A DNA stretch of 64,000 nucleotides from Candidatus Methanodesulfokora washburnensis (GTDB taxonomy: Archaea > Korarchaeota > Korarchaeia > Korarchaeales > Korarchaeaceae). Positions 39,600 to 50,261 of the stretch are shown piece after piece; position 1 is the first letter of the stretch, and the number at the start of each line of letters is the position of its first letter. The position numbers were made by a program, and so were the translations under genes. The notes under the pieces were generated by a model. It ran no database searches and had not been told where the DNA came from. It was given only the letters and a program-made list of their open reading frames with translations. The stretch lies in the NCBI RefSeq assembly GCF_003947435.1, contig NZ_RCOS01000146.1, positions 1 through 64,000 on the forward strand. The letters run 5' to 3'.

Positions 39600-40340
39600 T
39601 TAGATCCTGCTAATTGCCTTTTTTATGATCTCCACTTTTTCTTTAATATTCTCTTCTCTCTCTACATAAGTCCCTATCACGATAATATCAGCTCCAGCCT
39701 TAGCTCTTTCTGCAGCAAGCTCAGGAGATCTTATTCCTCCTCCCACTATTACTCCAAGCTTTGTGTTCTCTGATACTATTTTCACAGCTTCGACTGGAAC
39801 TGGTTCCTCTGCACCACTTCCGGCCTCTAAGTAGACCCATCTCATTCCGAGAAGCTCTGCTGCTGTTGAATAAGCTAGAGCTATCTCTGGCTTCTTTCTA
39901 GGTATTGGATTAACCCATCCAACCCATCCTGCCGCACTTTTATGACCTGGCTCGAATATCAAATAGGCAGTCGGTATTGCCTCTATTCCCAGTCTCTTTA
40001 CGGTGATTGCAGCTAAAGCCTGAGCCTGTATTATCCAGTAGGGATTTGATGAGTTTAAAAGGGACATGAAAAGTATTGCATCTGCCTTTCCTGATACTCC
40101 GTCCACATTTCCAGGAAAGAGAATTACAGGAAGGGAAGCAGATTTTTTTATCGAGCTTACCACTTCATCTAGCATTGCACCTGCTCCTATTGATCCTCCC
40201 ACTAGTATTATGTCGGCTCCTCCCTTTTCAGCTTCGTATGCAATTTTCCCAGCTTTATCAGGTTCAGTCGAGAATGGATCTATAAGAATAGCAAGTAAAG
40301 CTTCCTCAGAAGACCTTCTTCTTATCTCGTCCTCTATCAT
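39600..40340 (-). CDS. geranylgeranylglyceryl phosphate synthase
   Basis: LIDPFSTEPDKAGKIAYEAEKGGADIILVGGS; YLEAGSGAEEPVP; VGGGIRSPE. Confidence 0.95.
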   Translation of the reverse strand: MIEDEIRRRSSEEALLAILIDPFSTEPDKAGKIAYEAEKGGADIILVGGSIGAGAMLDEVVSSIKKSASLPVILFPGNVDGVSGKADAILFMSLLNSSNPYWIIQAQALAAITVKRLGIEAIPTAYLIFEPGHKSAAGWVGWVNPIPRKKPEIALAYSTAAELLGMRWVYLEAGSGAEEPVPVEAVKIVSENTKLGVIVGGGIRSPELAAERAKAGADIIVIGTYVEREENIKEKVEIIKKAISRI

Positions 40341-40393
40341 ATGGATCCTCTCCTAGCCTCACGCTTATTTAATAAATTGGCGTCCCTGTTTTT

Positions 40394-40930
40394 ATGGCCA
40401 TCCGTGTGCTTGCAGTAGATGATGCACCCTTTAAAAAAGGAGTTGATAAGTGGACCTTCATAGTCTGCCTTTTGTTCAGAGATCTAATTCTAGAGAAAGC
40501 AATAAAGGCTAGAATCGAGGTAGATGGTTCCGATGCAGAGGAGAAAATAGTGGAAGTAGTAAATAACCTCAGAGGAGAGGTTAACATCCTCATGCTACAT
40601 GGAACGACAATGGGTGGTTTTAACATGATAAACCTGAGCTCTCTCCACAACAAATTGGGGATTCCAGTAATATCATTCCTTGAAAGAGCTCCCAGAGATG
40701 ATCTGGTTGTTCATGCACTTAAATCCGCTGGAAAGGAGGATAAAATAGAGGATTTCTTGCGACAACCTAAGTATACTCCTTTTAAGACTAAATACGGGAT
40801 AATTCACTGCCTTTTTGAAGGTATAAATGAGAGAGAAGTCGAGGAAATTTTGAAAAGGTATTGCATTGAGTCAAAATTTCCAGAACAGTTAAGGATAGCC
40901 AATATAGTGGCATCCATTGCGAGATGCTAG
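40394..40930 (+). CDS. DUF99 family protein
   Basis: VLAVDDAPFKK; MLHGTTMGGFNMINLSSLHNKLGIPVI. Confidence 0.9.
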   Translation: MAIRVLAVDDAPFKKGVDKWTFIVCLLFRDLILEKAIKARIEVDGSDAEEKIVEVVNNLRGEVNILMLHGTTMGGFNMINLSSLHNKLGIPVISFLERAPRDDLVVHALKSAGKEDKIEDFLRQPKYTPFKTKYGIIHCLFEGINEREVEEILKRYCIESKFPEQLRIANIVASIARC

Positions 40931-40932
40931 CT

Positions 40933-42735
40933 TCATTCCATTTTTCCATACTTAATCCAGAGTATTTTTCTATAAAGAGCTTTTTCCTGTTCACTGAGCT
41001 TTGAGAAGAACAATGATCTAAGCTTCTCATCTTCTATTTCTCTAACATCTGTATAGAGAACTTGACCTTCTTTTATGTTTCTTCCAACAACCCCTCCTTT
41101 TATCGAGATAGCTACCCTTTCACCAGCTCTAGCCATCTGCTTTCTGTTTCCTTCTTGTTGAATCTCAAGTACTGTCCCAACCTTCTTTCCTTTATCATTT
41201 ATAAGGGGATAGCCAGGTAGTATTCTTCCGGAAACAACCTCAACTCCTATTATAGCTGGATCGCTGTTTCTGAAGGTATAACCAGGGAGAAAAGTCAATT
41301 CTGCTGGAAATACCACAGTTGAAAGTAGCTTTTCCTCCAGCTTTCTTTCAACTTCAGCTATGTGTCCCTTCAGGCCTTCTACTAGTTCATATATTATGTT
41401 ACTTTTTATTATCCTAACTCCTCTCTCACCTGCCTCCTGCTCAACATCAGGCGGGACTCTAACATTAAATGCAAGAATTACTCCATATTTTTCATCCTCC
41501 TTCGAAATTATTGAGGCTTCAAACACATCTGATCTGCTTACATCTCCTATATCGCCTCTTCTTATTGGAATTCCTTCTGCTTGAAGCATACCGGATATCG
41601 CTTCCAAGGAGCCCAAAGCATCTGCTCTTACAATAACTCCTATCGCATCCGATCTTATAAGTATGCTCCTCACCTCTTCCTCTATTTCTCTTTTTATCTC
41701 TTCTGCCTCCTCTTCACTCTCCACGACATATATTGGGGCTCCTGGAATCACTTTATCCAGATCTGGAGCAACTATCATGATGCCAGAAGCAGCTTCTGCG
41801 AACTCAACTCTTTGAAATTTTGACTTTATCCTTATTTCTTCTAGCGGTCTTGGTCTCAATATCGCTCTAACCCTTGTTATAACAGAGGAATCAACACCTC
41901 CTATGAGTATTCGATCTCCCTCTCTTAGGATCCCATCGTATAAAATTGCTGCAACTACAGTGCCCTTTCCGGGCTCCTTCTTCACTTCAAGAACCACTCC
42001 TCTTCCTTTTCTCCCACTTATCTCCAGCTTATCCAGCATGTACCTCTGGACTAATCCTATTAGAACAGCTATAAGATCCGGAATTCCTTCCCCTGTCATC
42101 GCACTTGTTGGAACTATTGCTAGTTTCTTTGTAAAATCCCTTACTCTATCATATCTATCTGAATCAAAGCCCATCTCAGCAAGCTGTCCAACCACCCTGT
42201 AGAGAAGTCTGTCAAGCTCAGCTATTGTCTGCGGACTTTGATCATTTACTGCCTCTATGAAAGGCCTCCCCTCCACAGATTTCCATCCCTCAAGTGTGTC
42301 TATCTTGTTTAGTGCCACGACAAACGGAGTTTTTCTCAGCCTCAGTATATTTATTGATTCTACTGTCTGTTGCTGAACTCCACTGTGCACATCAACAACA
42401 AGAATTGCTATATCTGCTAGTGATCCTCCTCTCCTCCTGAGATTTGTAAATGCCTCATGCCCGGGTAAATCTATGAAAAGAAGTCCCTTTGCCTTAAACT
42501 CAAATTTTAGTCCTATCTTCTTGAAAATAGGATCACAAAGAGATTTTATGACGTCATATGGAACTTCTGATGCTCCTACATGCTGTGTTATAGCCCCCGG
42601 TTCTTTTGCAGCTACTCTTGTCTTCCTTATGTAATCCAACAACGAAGTTTTGCCAGCATCGACATGACCTAGCACTGCAACAAGGGGCTGTCTGTACACC
42701 TTCTGATGGGACACATCAATCTCCCTCCTAAACAT
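40933..42735 (-). CDS. infB: translation initiation factor IF-2/aIF5B
   Basis: VAVLGHVDAGKTSLLDYIRKTRVAAKEPGAITQHVGA; LPGHEAF; NKID. Confidence 0.97.
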   Translation of the reverse strand: MFRREIDVSHQKVYRQPLVAVLGHVDAGKTSLLDYIRKTRVAAKEPGAITQHVGASEVPYDVIKSLCDPIFKKIGLKFEFKAKGLLFIDLPGHEAFTNLRRRGGSLADIAILVVDVHSGVQQQTVESINILRLRKTPFVVALNKIDTLEGWKSVEGRPFIEAVNDQSPQTIAELDRLLYRVVGQLAEMGFDSDRYDRVRDFTKKLAIVPTSAMTGEGIPDLIAVLIGLVQRYMLDKLEISGRKGRGVVLEVKKEPGKGTVVAAILYDGILREGDRILIGGVDSSVITRVRAILRPRPLEEIRIKSKFQRVEFAEAASGIMIVAPDLDKVIPGAPIYVVESEEEAEEIKREIEEEVRSILIRSDAIGVIVRADALGSLEAISGMLQAEGIPIRRGDIGDVSRSDVFEASIISKEDEKYGVILAFNVRVPPDVEQEAGERGVRIIKSNIIYELVEGLKGHIAEVERKLEEKLLSTVVFPAELTFLPGYTFRNSDPAIIGVEVVSGRILPGYPLINDKGKKVGTVLEIQQEGNRKQMARAGERVAISIKGGVVGRNIKEGQVLYTDVREIEDEKLRSLFFSKLSEQEKALYRKILWIKYGKME

Positions 42736-42830
42736 GCTAAAGAACTTATTTAATATTTACTCAGCATTAAGATAACCACATTACCTCCAGTTGCTTCAAT
42801 GCTTTAATAATGAAAAACTTGTATATAAAG

Positions 42831-43031
42831 TTAGCTACTCATGGATTTGGCAACCCACTTCAATTTCTTGGGATTCCTTCCCAGTTTTATCATGTTCTTC
42901 ATGCATTTAGACGAACAAAAGAACAGTATCGATCCGTCAGATCTCACGTACATAATCCCAGTTCCAGGGGGAATTTTCCTACCACAAAGCTTGCATTTTC
43001 TAGCAAGAGAGCTAACTGACATAAATAACAC
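42831..43031 (-). CDS. rpl24e: 50S ribosomal protein L24e
   Basis: [31 protein letters not shown]. Confidence 0.95.
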   Translation of the reverse strand: MLFMSVSSLARKCKLCGRKIPPGTGIMYVRSDGSILFFCSSKCMKNMIKLGRNPKKLKWVAKSMSS

Positions 43032-43032
43032 C

Positions 43033-43251
43033 TCACTTCGGCTTCAGTTTCCTAGCTTCTATTTCAGTTTCCCTTAAGAGCAGTATATCTCCTACTTTCA
43101 CGGCTCCCTTCACATTCCTAGTCAGCACTCTTCCCTTATCCCTACCGGCCAGAATCTTGGCTCTCACTTGCGTAACATCGCCTGCTATTCCAGTTCTTCC
43201 TATTATCTCAACAACCTCCGCAGGAAATGCTTTGTCCTCCTTTTCTGGCAT
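43033..43251 (-). CDS. rps28e: 30S ribosomal protein S28e
   Basis: [41 protein letters not shown]. Confidence 0.97.
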   Translation of the reverse strand: MPEKEDKAFPAEVVEIIGRTGIAGDVTQVRAKILAGRDKGRVLTRNVKGAVKVGDILLLRETEIEARKLKPK

Positions 43252-43318
43252 CTATACCCCCTTTATCTAGAGGATCTTGCAACCCGGTATTTAAATTTTT
43301 ATGGGAAAGATAAAGGAT

Positions 43319-43711
43319 CTATTGTGGGGTTCCTCTTATCTCATTTATCTTCCCCTTTATAGCATCTATGAGATTTCCTGCTTGTCCTGGATCTACTATA
43401 GCCACAGAAGATGAAGCAACTTCTAATCCAGCAGCTTTTCCAAGCTCAAGTTTACTTGGAACGTATGCATATGGTACCTTTCTCTCATCGCAGAGCAGTG
43501 GAAGGTGCGCCACTATTTCTGGAGGATTGACATCCTCTGCTATCACTACAAACTTTGCTTCTCCTCTTTCTATGGCTTTTGTTGTCTCGTTTACCCCCTT
43601 TCTTAGCTTTCCACCTGAAGTCCTCACAAGATTTACCATTTCATATATCTTTGGAATTACGTCATCCGGAACCTTGAACTTCACATAGAAGGGTTTGTCA
43701 CTTCTGCTCAT
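43319..43711 (-). CDS. rpl7ae: 50S ribosomal protein L7Ae
   Basis: [36 protein letters not shown]. Confidence 0.97.
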   Translation of the reverse strand: MSRSDKPFYVKFKVPDDVIPKIYEMVNLVRTSGGKLRKGVNETTKAIERGEAKFVVIAEDVNPPEIVAHLPLLCDERKVPYAYVPSKLELGKAAGLEVASSSVAIVDPGQAGNLIDAIKGKINEIRGTPQ

Positions 43712-43769
43712 TCTTCATTCCCTCCCACCGGCCTTGTGCAAATGAGGTATTAAAGCATTACTTCCATAA

Positions 43770-44837
43770 CTAAAGTATATTTCTCTGCAGAGCCCATTCG
43801 AGAGTCCTGCCTGTTAAAACAAATCTCCTCGACAGCCTCAGCTCCTCCACAGATCTTGAGTTTGTTAAAGCCATCGATAACCTTAGCTCTTCTATCATCC
43901 TCTTTAATAAAGATCTTATTCCATCAAGCCCTTCTCTTTTAAACGAAACTAAAAATGGCCTAGCTGCTCCAACGAAGTGAGCCCCCAAGGCTATTGCTTT
44001 TGCTGCATCTATTCCAGTTCTTATTCCCCCAGATCCTATTATTTTAGCCCTCTTTATATGTTTTCTCACTTCTATTATGCCAATAACTGTTGGAATCCCC
44101 CAGTTTATAAAATTGTATGCTGTATCCCTTCTCAATCCGCCTGATCTGCTCCCTTCTATAACTGCCCAATTTGTCCCACCAGCTCCAGCTACATCTATGT
44201 ATGAGGCACCTGCTGACTCCAGCAAAGTTGCTACTTCTCCAGAAATACCGTTTCCAACTTCTTTCACGACTAAAGGTACATCTACCTCCCTAGAAATATC
44301 AACTAGATTGCTAAAGAGCTCTGGAAACTCTCTGCAACCCTCAGGCTGAAGGAGCTCTTGAAGAAAGTTCAGATGGATCGCCAGAGCATCTGCTTCTATT
44401 GCCTCAACAACAGCTTTTGCATTCTCAACAGCTTTTTCTGTTGATATATGAGACATGCCCAAATTTGCTATTAGAGGTACATCAGGTGCCCTTTCCCTAA
44501 CTATTTTATATGTATCTATTAGAGATTTATCCTCTAGCATTGCTCTTTGGCTTCCGACGCCTATCGCAACACCAAATTCCGATGCTGCTATTGCTAGTGC
44601 TTCATTTATCCCCTTAGAGAGGTCACTCCCTCCTGTTATTGCTTCTATTATTATTGGTGCTTTTACAGGCTTACCGGCAAAATTGGAGCTTAGATCTACT
44701 TCATCAGGGGATATATCAGGAAGTGCATGATGTAGGAGAATCACTTCATCAAACCAATTCATCTCTTTCCTTTCTACACTCTCCAAAAGGGCCAGTTCTA
44801 TGTGCTCAATTTTTCTTTTAGATGTCTCATTCTGCAC
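43770..44837 (-). CDS. fni: type 2 isopentenyl-diphosphate delta-isomerase
   Basis: EAITGGSDLSKGINEALA; VGSQRAML; VKEVGNGIS; DVAGAGGTNWAVIE. Confidence 0.95.
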   Translation of the reverse strand: MQNETSKRKIEHIELALLESVERKEMNWFDEVILLHHALPDISPDEVDLSSNFAGKPVKAPIIIEAITGGSDLSKGINEALAIAASEFGVAIGVGSQRAMLEDKSLIDTYKIVRERAPDVPLIANLGMSHISTEKAVENAKAVVEAIEADALAIHLNFLQELLQPEGCREFPELFSNLVDISREVDVPLVVKEVGNGISGEVATLLESAGASYIDVAGAGGTNWAVIEGSRSGGLRRDTAYNFINWGIPTVIGIIEVRKHIKRAKIIGSGGIRTGIDAAKAIALGAHFVGAARPFLVSFKREGLDGIRSLLKRMIEELRLSMALTNSRSVEELRLSRRFVLTGRTLEWALQRNIL

Positions 44838-45672
44838 GAAATATCACCGATGCGTACCCGACAACCGATCCCCTTTCTCCAGTCATCTCTCCACTTGTCA
44901 TGTATCTAACCAGCTCCCCCTTTTTCACCCCACAGAGCTTTGAGAACTCGATGGCAATAGCGACAGGACTTGGACCGCACATAGATATTCCATGCTCATA
45001 TATGGCGTTGAACAATCCCTCTGAATCCATCTCTACTATCCTCCTCAGAGCAATTTCATCCTTCTTCCTAGCTATATCATCTGGCTCGTAGTGAGTCATA
45101 TCAGAGGAAGCAATGACAATGGCATCTATTGAGTTTTCTTTCACAATTCTCCATATCGCATTTCCTATGCTTCTAGAGAATCCCTCATCCTGATCCAAGA
45201 CTATCATCGGCACTATTTTTATATCCCCAAATATTGCTTGAATAAATGGTAATTGAACCTCGACTGAGTGCTCCATTGTGTGAGGTGAGTTCTCCAACCT
45301 TATCCCACTGACCTCTTTTGAAAGCCTTCTTGATATATCTAAATCAACGCTCACCAATCCTAATGGTGTTTCCCACTCCTCATAAAGCGGGATTGATGCT
45401 CTTCCTCCAATTCCTGTGTGATTAGGTCCTATTATGAAGAATATTTCTGGCTTTCCATCTTTAGAGAGCTCATAATACCCAGCAGCTGCCGTTGGACCAG
45501 AATACACGTATCCCGCATGAGGAGAAACGATGCCCTTTATTTTCCTGTTTCCTGAAACACCTTTTGGTATTCCCTCAAATCCAGCTCTTTTGAAAGCCCA
45601 TTCCAGCATTCTGATTAGATCTTCTTTCCTATCAGGATAAAAGCTTCCAGAAACTGCAGGAGATCTTCTCAT
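44827..45672 (-). CDS. MEMO family protein
   Basis: VSPHAGYVYSGPTAAAGY; IGPNHTG; SSDMTHYEP. Confidence 0.95.
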   Translation of the reverse strand: MRRSPAVSGSFYPDRKEDLIRMLEWAFKRAGFEGIPKGVSGNRKIKGIVSPHAGYVYSGPTAAAGYYELSKDGKPEIFFIIGPNHTGIGGRASIPLYEEWETPLGLVSVDLDISRRLSKEVSGIRLENSPHTMEHSVEVQLPFIQAIFGDIKIVPMIVLDQDEGFSRSIGNAIWRIVKENSIDAIVIASSDMTHYEPDDIARKKDEIALRRIVEMDSEGLFNAIYEHGISMCGPSPVAIAIEFSKLCGVKKGELVRYMTSGEMTGERGSVVGYASVIFRAE

Positions 45673-46328
45673 TATTTCAGCCCTATTATCCTAGTGGCAA
45701 AACTATCATAACCCTCTGGAAGCTCCCCGTCTGGGGGTATAGATCCTCTAGCCCTGAGAACTTCTCTTGTGAGAAGCCAAAATATGAAGGCCAAAGCTCT
45801 TCTTCCCTTGTTGTTTGTCGGTATTGCCAAGTCTATATATTCCAGCGTGTTATCCGCGTCGACCAGTGCCACAACTGGTATTCCTACTTTAACAGCTTCA
45901 TCATGTATCTGCTTGTCAACTCTCGGATCGGAGAGCAGTACAACCTCTGGTTCGATGTAGAGAGGAGCTTGTGGATTGGTTAGCACCCCTGGCAATATTC
46001 TGCCAGTTATGGCTCTGCATCCAGTGTACTCCGAGAATTTTTTAACCGGCCTAAAGCCATATATTCTAGCTGATACCGCCAGAACAGCATCTGGAGGAAA
46101 TCTTGATATAAACTTTGCCGCTATTCTTATTCTTTCGTCTGTCTTCTTTATATTCAGCATTGAGAGACCATCGGATCTTATTTTGTATATAAAACGGCTC
46201 ATATCCTTGGTTCGCATTTTGGAACCGACATGAATTCCGGCTGACAGATATTTCTGCTTCGGTACCAAAAGCTCGCTGTCATCCACCATAGGTATGTTGT
46301 ACAGATCGGATTTTCTATCCGACAACAC
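45672..46328 (-). CDS. rps2: 30S ribosomal protein S2
   Basis: YLSAGIHVGSKMRTKDMSRFIYKIRSDGLSMLNI. Confidence 0.96.
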   Translation of the reverse strand: MLSDRKSDLYNIPMVDDSELLVPKQKYLSAGIHVGSKMRTKDMSRFIYKIRSDGLSMLNIKKTDERIRIAAKFISRFPPDAVLAVSARIYGFRPVKKFSEYTGCRAITGRILPGVLTNPQAPLYIEPEVVLLSDPRVDKQIHDEAVKVGIPVVALVDADNTLEYIDLAIPTNNKGRRALAFIFWLLTREVLRARGSIPPDGELPEGYDSFATRIIGLK

Positions 46329-46329
46329 A

Positions 46330-46518
46330 TCACCTCCTCATCGACACAACTTCCCTGATCTCCACATGACTGAGAAACATCCTTCTACAGCAGTATCTTT
46401 CTATTCCTAGCAAATCTAAGACATCCTCTGGGTTCTCCCCAGCCCTCACTCTCTTTATATATTCTTCCCACTTGTCTCCTATTAGCTTTCCGCATGAGAA
46501 ACATCTTATGGGGAACAT
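46330..46518 (-). CDS. rpoN: DNA-directed RNA polymerase subunit N
   Basis: [20 protein letters not shown]...[12 protein letters not shown]; internal ATG of ORF. Confidence 0.95.
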   Translation of the reverse strand: MFPIRCFSCGKLIGDKWEEYIKRVRAGENPEDVLDLLGIERYCCRRMFLSHVEIREVVSMRR

Positions 46519-46592
46519 CAACACTCCTCTTGCGATGATCAATATCACCGGTTAAAAAGTTAAGGGCTACCTCCCATCTAGATAATAGAGGT

Positions 46593-47582
46593 GTGATCAT
46601 GTTCGAGTTGTGGGTTGAGAAGTACAGGCCAAAAAGGCTAAAGGATATAGTTGGACAGGATGAAGTGATAGAAGCCCTAACGGGATTTGTTGAGAAGAGA
46701 TCAATGCCGCATCTCCTGTTTGCCGGACCAGCTGGGACAGGAAAGACCACAACTGCTTTAGCTCTTGCAAATGAAATTTATGGCTCTGAGGAGCTTGTTT
46801 CTGCTAACTATATGGAGTTGAATGCCTCAGATGAGAGAGGAATAGATACAATAAGGGTGAAGATAAAAGATTTTGCTAAGACAAAAGCTCTTGGAGAAGT
46901 TCCATTCAAGATAATACATTTAGATGAGGCCGATAATCTCACATCCGATGCACAGCAGGCTCTTAGAAGGATAATGGAGATGTATTCAAGCAATGTTAGG
47001 TTCATATTAGCTTGTAACTATTCATCCAAAATAATAGATCCTATTCAATCAAGATGCGCTGTCTTTAGATTTAATCCCTTGACTGATGATGCCATAATAA
47101 AGAGGTTGAGCTACATAGCAGAACAGGAGAAGATCCAGATAGGGGATGATGGATTCAAGGCAATAGCTTATGTTGCTGAGGGAGATCTAAGAAAGGCCAT
47201 AAATATACTACAAACGGCATTTGCTGTTGCAAAAGGAAAAATAAGCCCGGAAATAGTGTACAAAATATCTGGTTTAGCCATGCCAGAAGAGGTAAATGAC
47301 ATAATACGCCTAGCTCTAGAGGGTCAGTTCCTAGAGGCGAGAACATCCGTGAGGAATTTGATGATAAACTATGGAATCTCTGCTGAAGATCTGGTTAGAC
47401 AGCTCCATAGACAGATATTGCAGTATGATGGTATAGATGATGTAAAAAAGGCTGAGATAGTCTCCTATATAGGAGAGATAGATTTTAGACTGGCTGAGGG
47501 CGGAAATGGAGATATACAGATAAGCGCACTTCTATCAAAAATAGCCTCCATAGGAAGGGGGTCTCATGCTTCCGTGGGTTGA
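46593..47582 (+). CDS. rfcS: replication factor C small subunit
   Basis: EKYRPKRLKDIVGQDEV; GPAGTGKTTTA; LDEADNL; SRC. Confidence 0.97.
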   Translation: MIMFELWVEKYRPKRLKDIVGQDEVIEALTGFVEKRSMPHLLFAGPAGTGKTTTALALANEIYGSEELVSANYMELNASDERGIDTIRVKIKDFAKTKALGEVPFKIIHLDEADNLTSDAQQALRRIMEMYSSNVRFILACNYSSKIIDPIQSRCAVFRFNPLTDDAIIKRLSYIAEQEKIQIGDDGFKAIAYVAEGDLRKAINILQTAFAVAKGKISPEIVYKISGLAMPEEVNDIIRLALEGQFLEARTSVRNLMINYGISAEDLVRQLHRQILQYDGIDDVKKAEIVSYIGEIDFRLAEGGNGDIQISALLSKIASIGRGSHASVG

Positions 47583-48789
47583 GAAGTACAGGCCAAAAAG
47601 GCTAAAGGATATAGTTGGACAGAATGAAGCTATCGAACAGATAATGAAGTGGATAGAGGATGTAAGAGCAGGAAAAAAGGTTAAACCTCTGCTGATATAT
47701 GGACCAGCTGGGACAGGAAAGACCACAGCGGCATACGCAATAGCAAATGAACTTGGATATGATATAGTTGAGATAAACTGCGCCGATTTGAGAGATAAGG
47801 AAAAGTTAAACAGAGTGCTTGGAGGATTAGGATCATTCTCTCTTATCGAAGAGTCGCCAAGAATAATCCTCTTTGATGAGGTTGATGCCCTTCCAGCGGA
47901 AGGAAAAACAATATCCTCTCTTCTCAAGGAGATACTCTCAAGAGGAGACATGCCTGTTGTAATGACAGCCAATGATGTATATGAGAAGCATATGTATGGA
48001 ATAAGGAACTTGGCTGATACTGTTGAGTTCAAAAAGCTCGGTGTCAGGGATATTGTGAAAGTTCTGTCCAAGATAGCCACAATGGAAAAGGTAAACCTAC
48101 CTGAGGAAGCAATAAAGAAAATAGCATCCGGATCTGATGGAGATCTGAGATCTGCTATAAATGATCTTCAGTCTCTAGCTGAGGGATCTGCCGATCTGGT
48201 AAACTACTATGGAAAGATATTTGGCCAAAGAGACAGAGAAGCTGATATATTCAGAGTATTAGGATCTGTTTTCTCTGGCAAATATTGCACCAGAACAAGG
48301 TTCTTAACAAGCACACTGGACATGGATCAAGATATGTTCATGCGATGGATTGAGGAAAATCTCCCAATAGCAATAAAGGATCCCCCTTCTCTGTCTCTTG
48401 CTTATGAATATGTCTCTTTAGCTGATATATTCAGATCAAGAATTGTGAGAACGGGAAATTGGAAGTTAATGACTTACATAAATGAATTTTTGACCTTAGG
48501 CGTTTGCTCAGCCAAATCTCTCAGCAAATCGTCAGGATTTGTGAAGTTCAAGTTTCCATCTATAATAAAAGAGCTGGCATCTACAAAGGAGGAAAGAGCT
48601 GAACTTAAGGATGTACTAAGAAAAATAGCCAAAAACACCCATACCTCGAGCAATGTTGTGAGAAGAGAAATTCTTCCACTTATAGCTGCCCTCTGCAAGA
48701 GGAATAAAGACTTAATGAGAAAAATTGCTAGGGATATAGGAGTGGAAGAGGATCAGCTAGAGAGCATAATCGAATCTATAAAAATATAA
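47566..48789 (+). CDS. rfcL: replication factor C large subunit
   Basis: EKYRPKRLKDIVGQNEA; GPAGTGKTTAAYA; DEVDAL. Confidence 0.96.
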   Translation: MLPWVEKYRPKRLKDIVGQNEAIEQIMKWIEDVRAGKKVKPLLIYGPAGTGKTTAAYAIANELGYDIVEINCADLRDKEKLNRVLGGLGSFSLIEESPRIILFDEVDALPAEGKTISSLLKEILSRGDMPVVMTANDVYEKHMYGIRNLADTVEFKKLGVRDIVKVLSKIATMEKVNLPEEAIKKIASGSDGDLRSAINDLQSLAEGSADLVNYYGKIFGQRDREADIFRVLGSVFSGKYCTRTRFLTSTLDMDQDMFMRWIEENLPIAIKDPPSLSLAYEYVSLADIFRSRIVRTGNWKLMTYINEFLTLGVCSAKSLSKSSGFVKFKFPSIIKELASTKEERAELKDVLRKIAKNTHTSSNVVRREILPLIAALCKRNKDLMRKIARDIGVEEDQLESIIESIKI

Positions 48790-48792
48790 TCT

Positions 48793-49095
48793 TTAAGTTC
48801 CAGTTTTTCCACTTCTTCCAGAGAGTGAAAGAAGGAAGTTTCTTATCTCTACAGTTAGGGGATTATTATAATTAAGATAAAAAACTCTTATCCTCCCAAA
48901 TCTCTTTTCTCCAACTATTCCCCTGCTCAAAAGGGCATTTAAATGCCTGCTTACAGCCATATAGCTTAGTCCTGTTTCCCTAGATATCCTCATTATGTTT
49001 GCCTCTTCTTTCAGAAATAAGAATACTATTATTTTTAATCTAGGTGCCGGAGCCAGTACTTCCTCTAGGTTTCCCAGATAATCCAATTGACTCAA
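48793..49095 (-). CDS. winged-helix (ArsR-like) regulator
   Basis: LKIIVFLFLKEEANIMRISRETGLSYMAVSRHLNALLSRGIV. Confidence 0.8.
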   Translation of the reverse strand: MSQLDYLGNLEEVLAPAPRLKIIVFLFLKEEANIMRISRETGLSYMAVSRHLNALLSRGIVGEKRFGRIRVFYLNYNNPLTVEIRNFLLSLSGRSGKTGT

Positions 49096-50261
49096 TCCTC
49101 TTTTACCTTTAATAGAATTGAGAGATCCTTTTTTAGCTCAGAGGATATGCTGGAGGATGGTGCTCCTTCAAGAGATATCAATGTTGTTTGTCCTTTAACT
49201 CCCTTTCCAGACCTTCTCGTTGTTATAAATCCAGCTTTATCAAGAGATTTTATTCTGCGCCACAATGCTGTGTGCTTGAAGGGAGGAATTCCATACATTT
49301 CACATAGCATTCTGTACTCCTCTTCTACCTTTCCCATTGGTATCCATGCATCCGAAGATTTCTCCAGCAAGTTTGATATCGCTAGCAGAAGCACTTTCTC
49401 ATGAAGCTCGAGAGACATCAAAGCTCTTCTGTCTGTAAGCGGTTGATCCATCGAAATAGCCATCCTTACATGTTCGGGGGTTATCCTATCCGATTTATTA
49501 GCCTCCGCGAACATCGCTGACTGATAAAGCATGCTTAATGCTAGTCTGGCATCACCACCTCTAGCTGCTATTTCAGCTATCATTGACAGAATGTCATCAT
49601 CATAGGATCCAGAAAAAAGCCCTATTTCTGCCCTATACCTCAGTATATCCATTATTTCCTCCTTGGTGTATGGCTCTAGAGCTATCCTTATGGTTATAAA
49701 TGAAGAAATAGACCTATCTAGGAGATAATCTGGTGTCCACTCCCTAGATATAAGTATTATAGCTGGAGGTCTCGCCCCAGATCCCTCGCTTATCCTGAAG
49801 AGTGAGTACAGGAGATCTCCTCCATCTCTTAAATACCCAATCTCATCCAAGATTATCAAGATATTCTTATCTTTTATGAGCTCTTCGAATGCCATAAGTG
49901 CCTCTTGAAGCGAGAGACCTCTCTCCGGGAGGCCAGAACTTAAGCCCTTCATTATCTTATGCAATACTAAAGAAGATGTTCTGTATTTCCTACAGTTAAC
50001 ATGTAAATATTTTATTGAGATCTCCTTGGATATATTTATCGCAAATCTCAGGGAGAGAGCTGTCTTTCCGAGGCCTGGTTTCCCCATTATATATGCATTC
50101 CCTGCTATTCGACCAGACTTACTTACCATCGCAGATTCAAGCAGTTCCAGCTCTTTCTCCCTGTGTGGAAGACGTTCTGGGACGAATGACTCTGAGAAGC
50201 TGTCTTCGTCTCTGATTATTCCTCCAGAAGCATGTTTTAACATGCCTATATTCAAGGACAT
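49092..50261 (-). CDS. cdc6: Orc1/Cdc6 replication initiator
   Basis: PERLPHREKELELLE; IMGKPGLGKTALS; ILDEIGYL; C-terminal winged helix. Confidence 0.93.
   Translation of the reverse strand: MSLNIGMLKHASGGIIRDEDSFSESFVPERLPHREKELELLESAMVSKSGRIAGNAYIMGKPGLGKTALSLRFAINISKEISIKYLHVNCRKYRTSSLVLHKIMKGLSSGLPERGLSLQEALMAFEELIKDKNILIILDEIGYLRDGGDLLYSLFRISEGSGARPPAIILISREWTPDYLLDRSISSFITIRIALEPYTKEEIMDILRYRAEIGLFSGSYDDDILSMIAEIAARGGDARLALSMLYQSAMFAEANKSDRITPEHVRMAISMDQPLTDRRALMSLELHEKVLLLAISNLLEKSSDAWIPMGKVEEEYRMLCEMYGIPPFKHTALWRRIKSLDKAGFITTRRSGKGVKGQTTLISLEGAPSSSISSELKKDLSILLKVKED

Noticed and set aside
46385-48080. minus-strand ORFs 46385..46750 and 47535..48080 sharing 'PTISFSLFGLYFST' and 'VFPVPAGP'
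   Set aside because: Antisense of the duplicated rfcS/rfcL segments; similarity merely mirrors the sense-strand repeat
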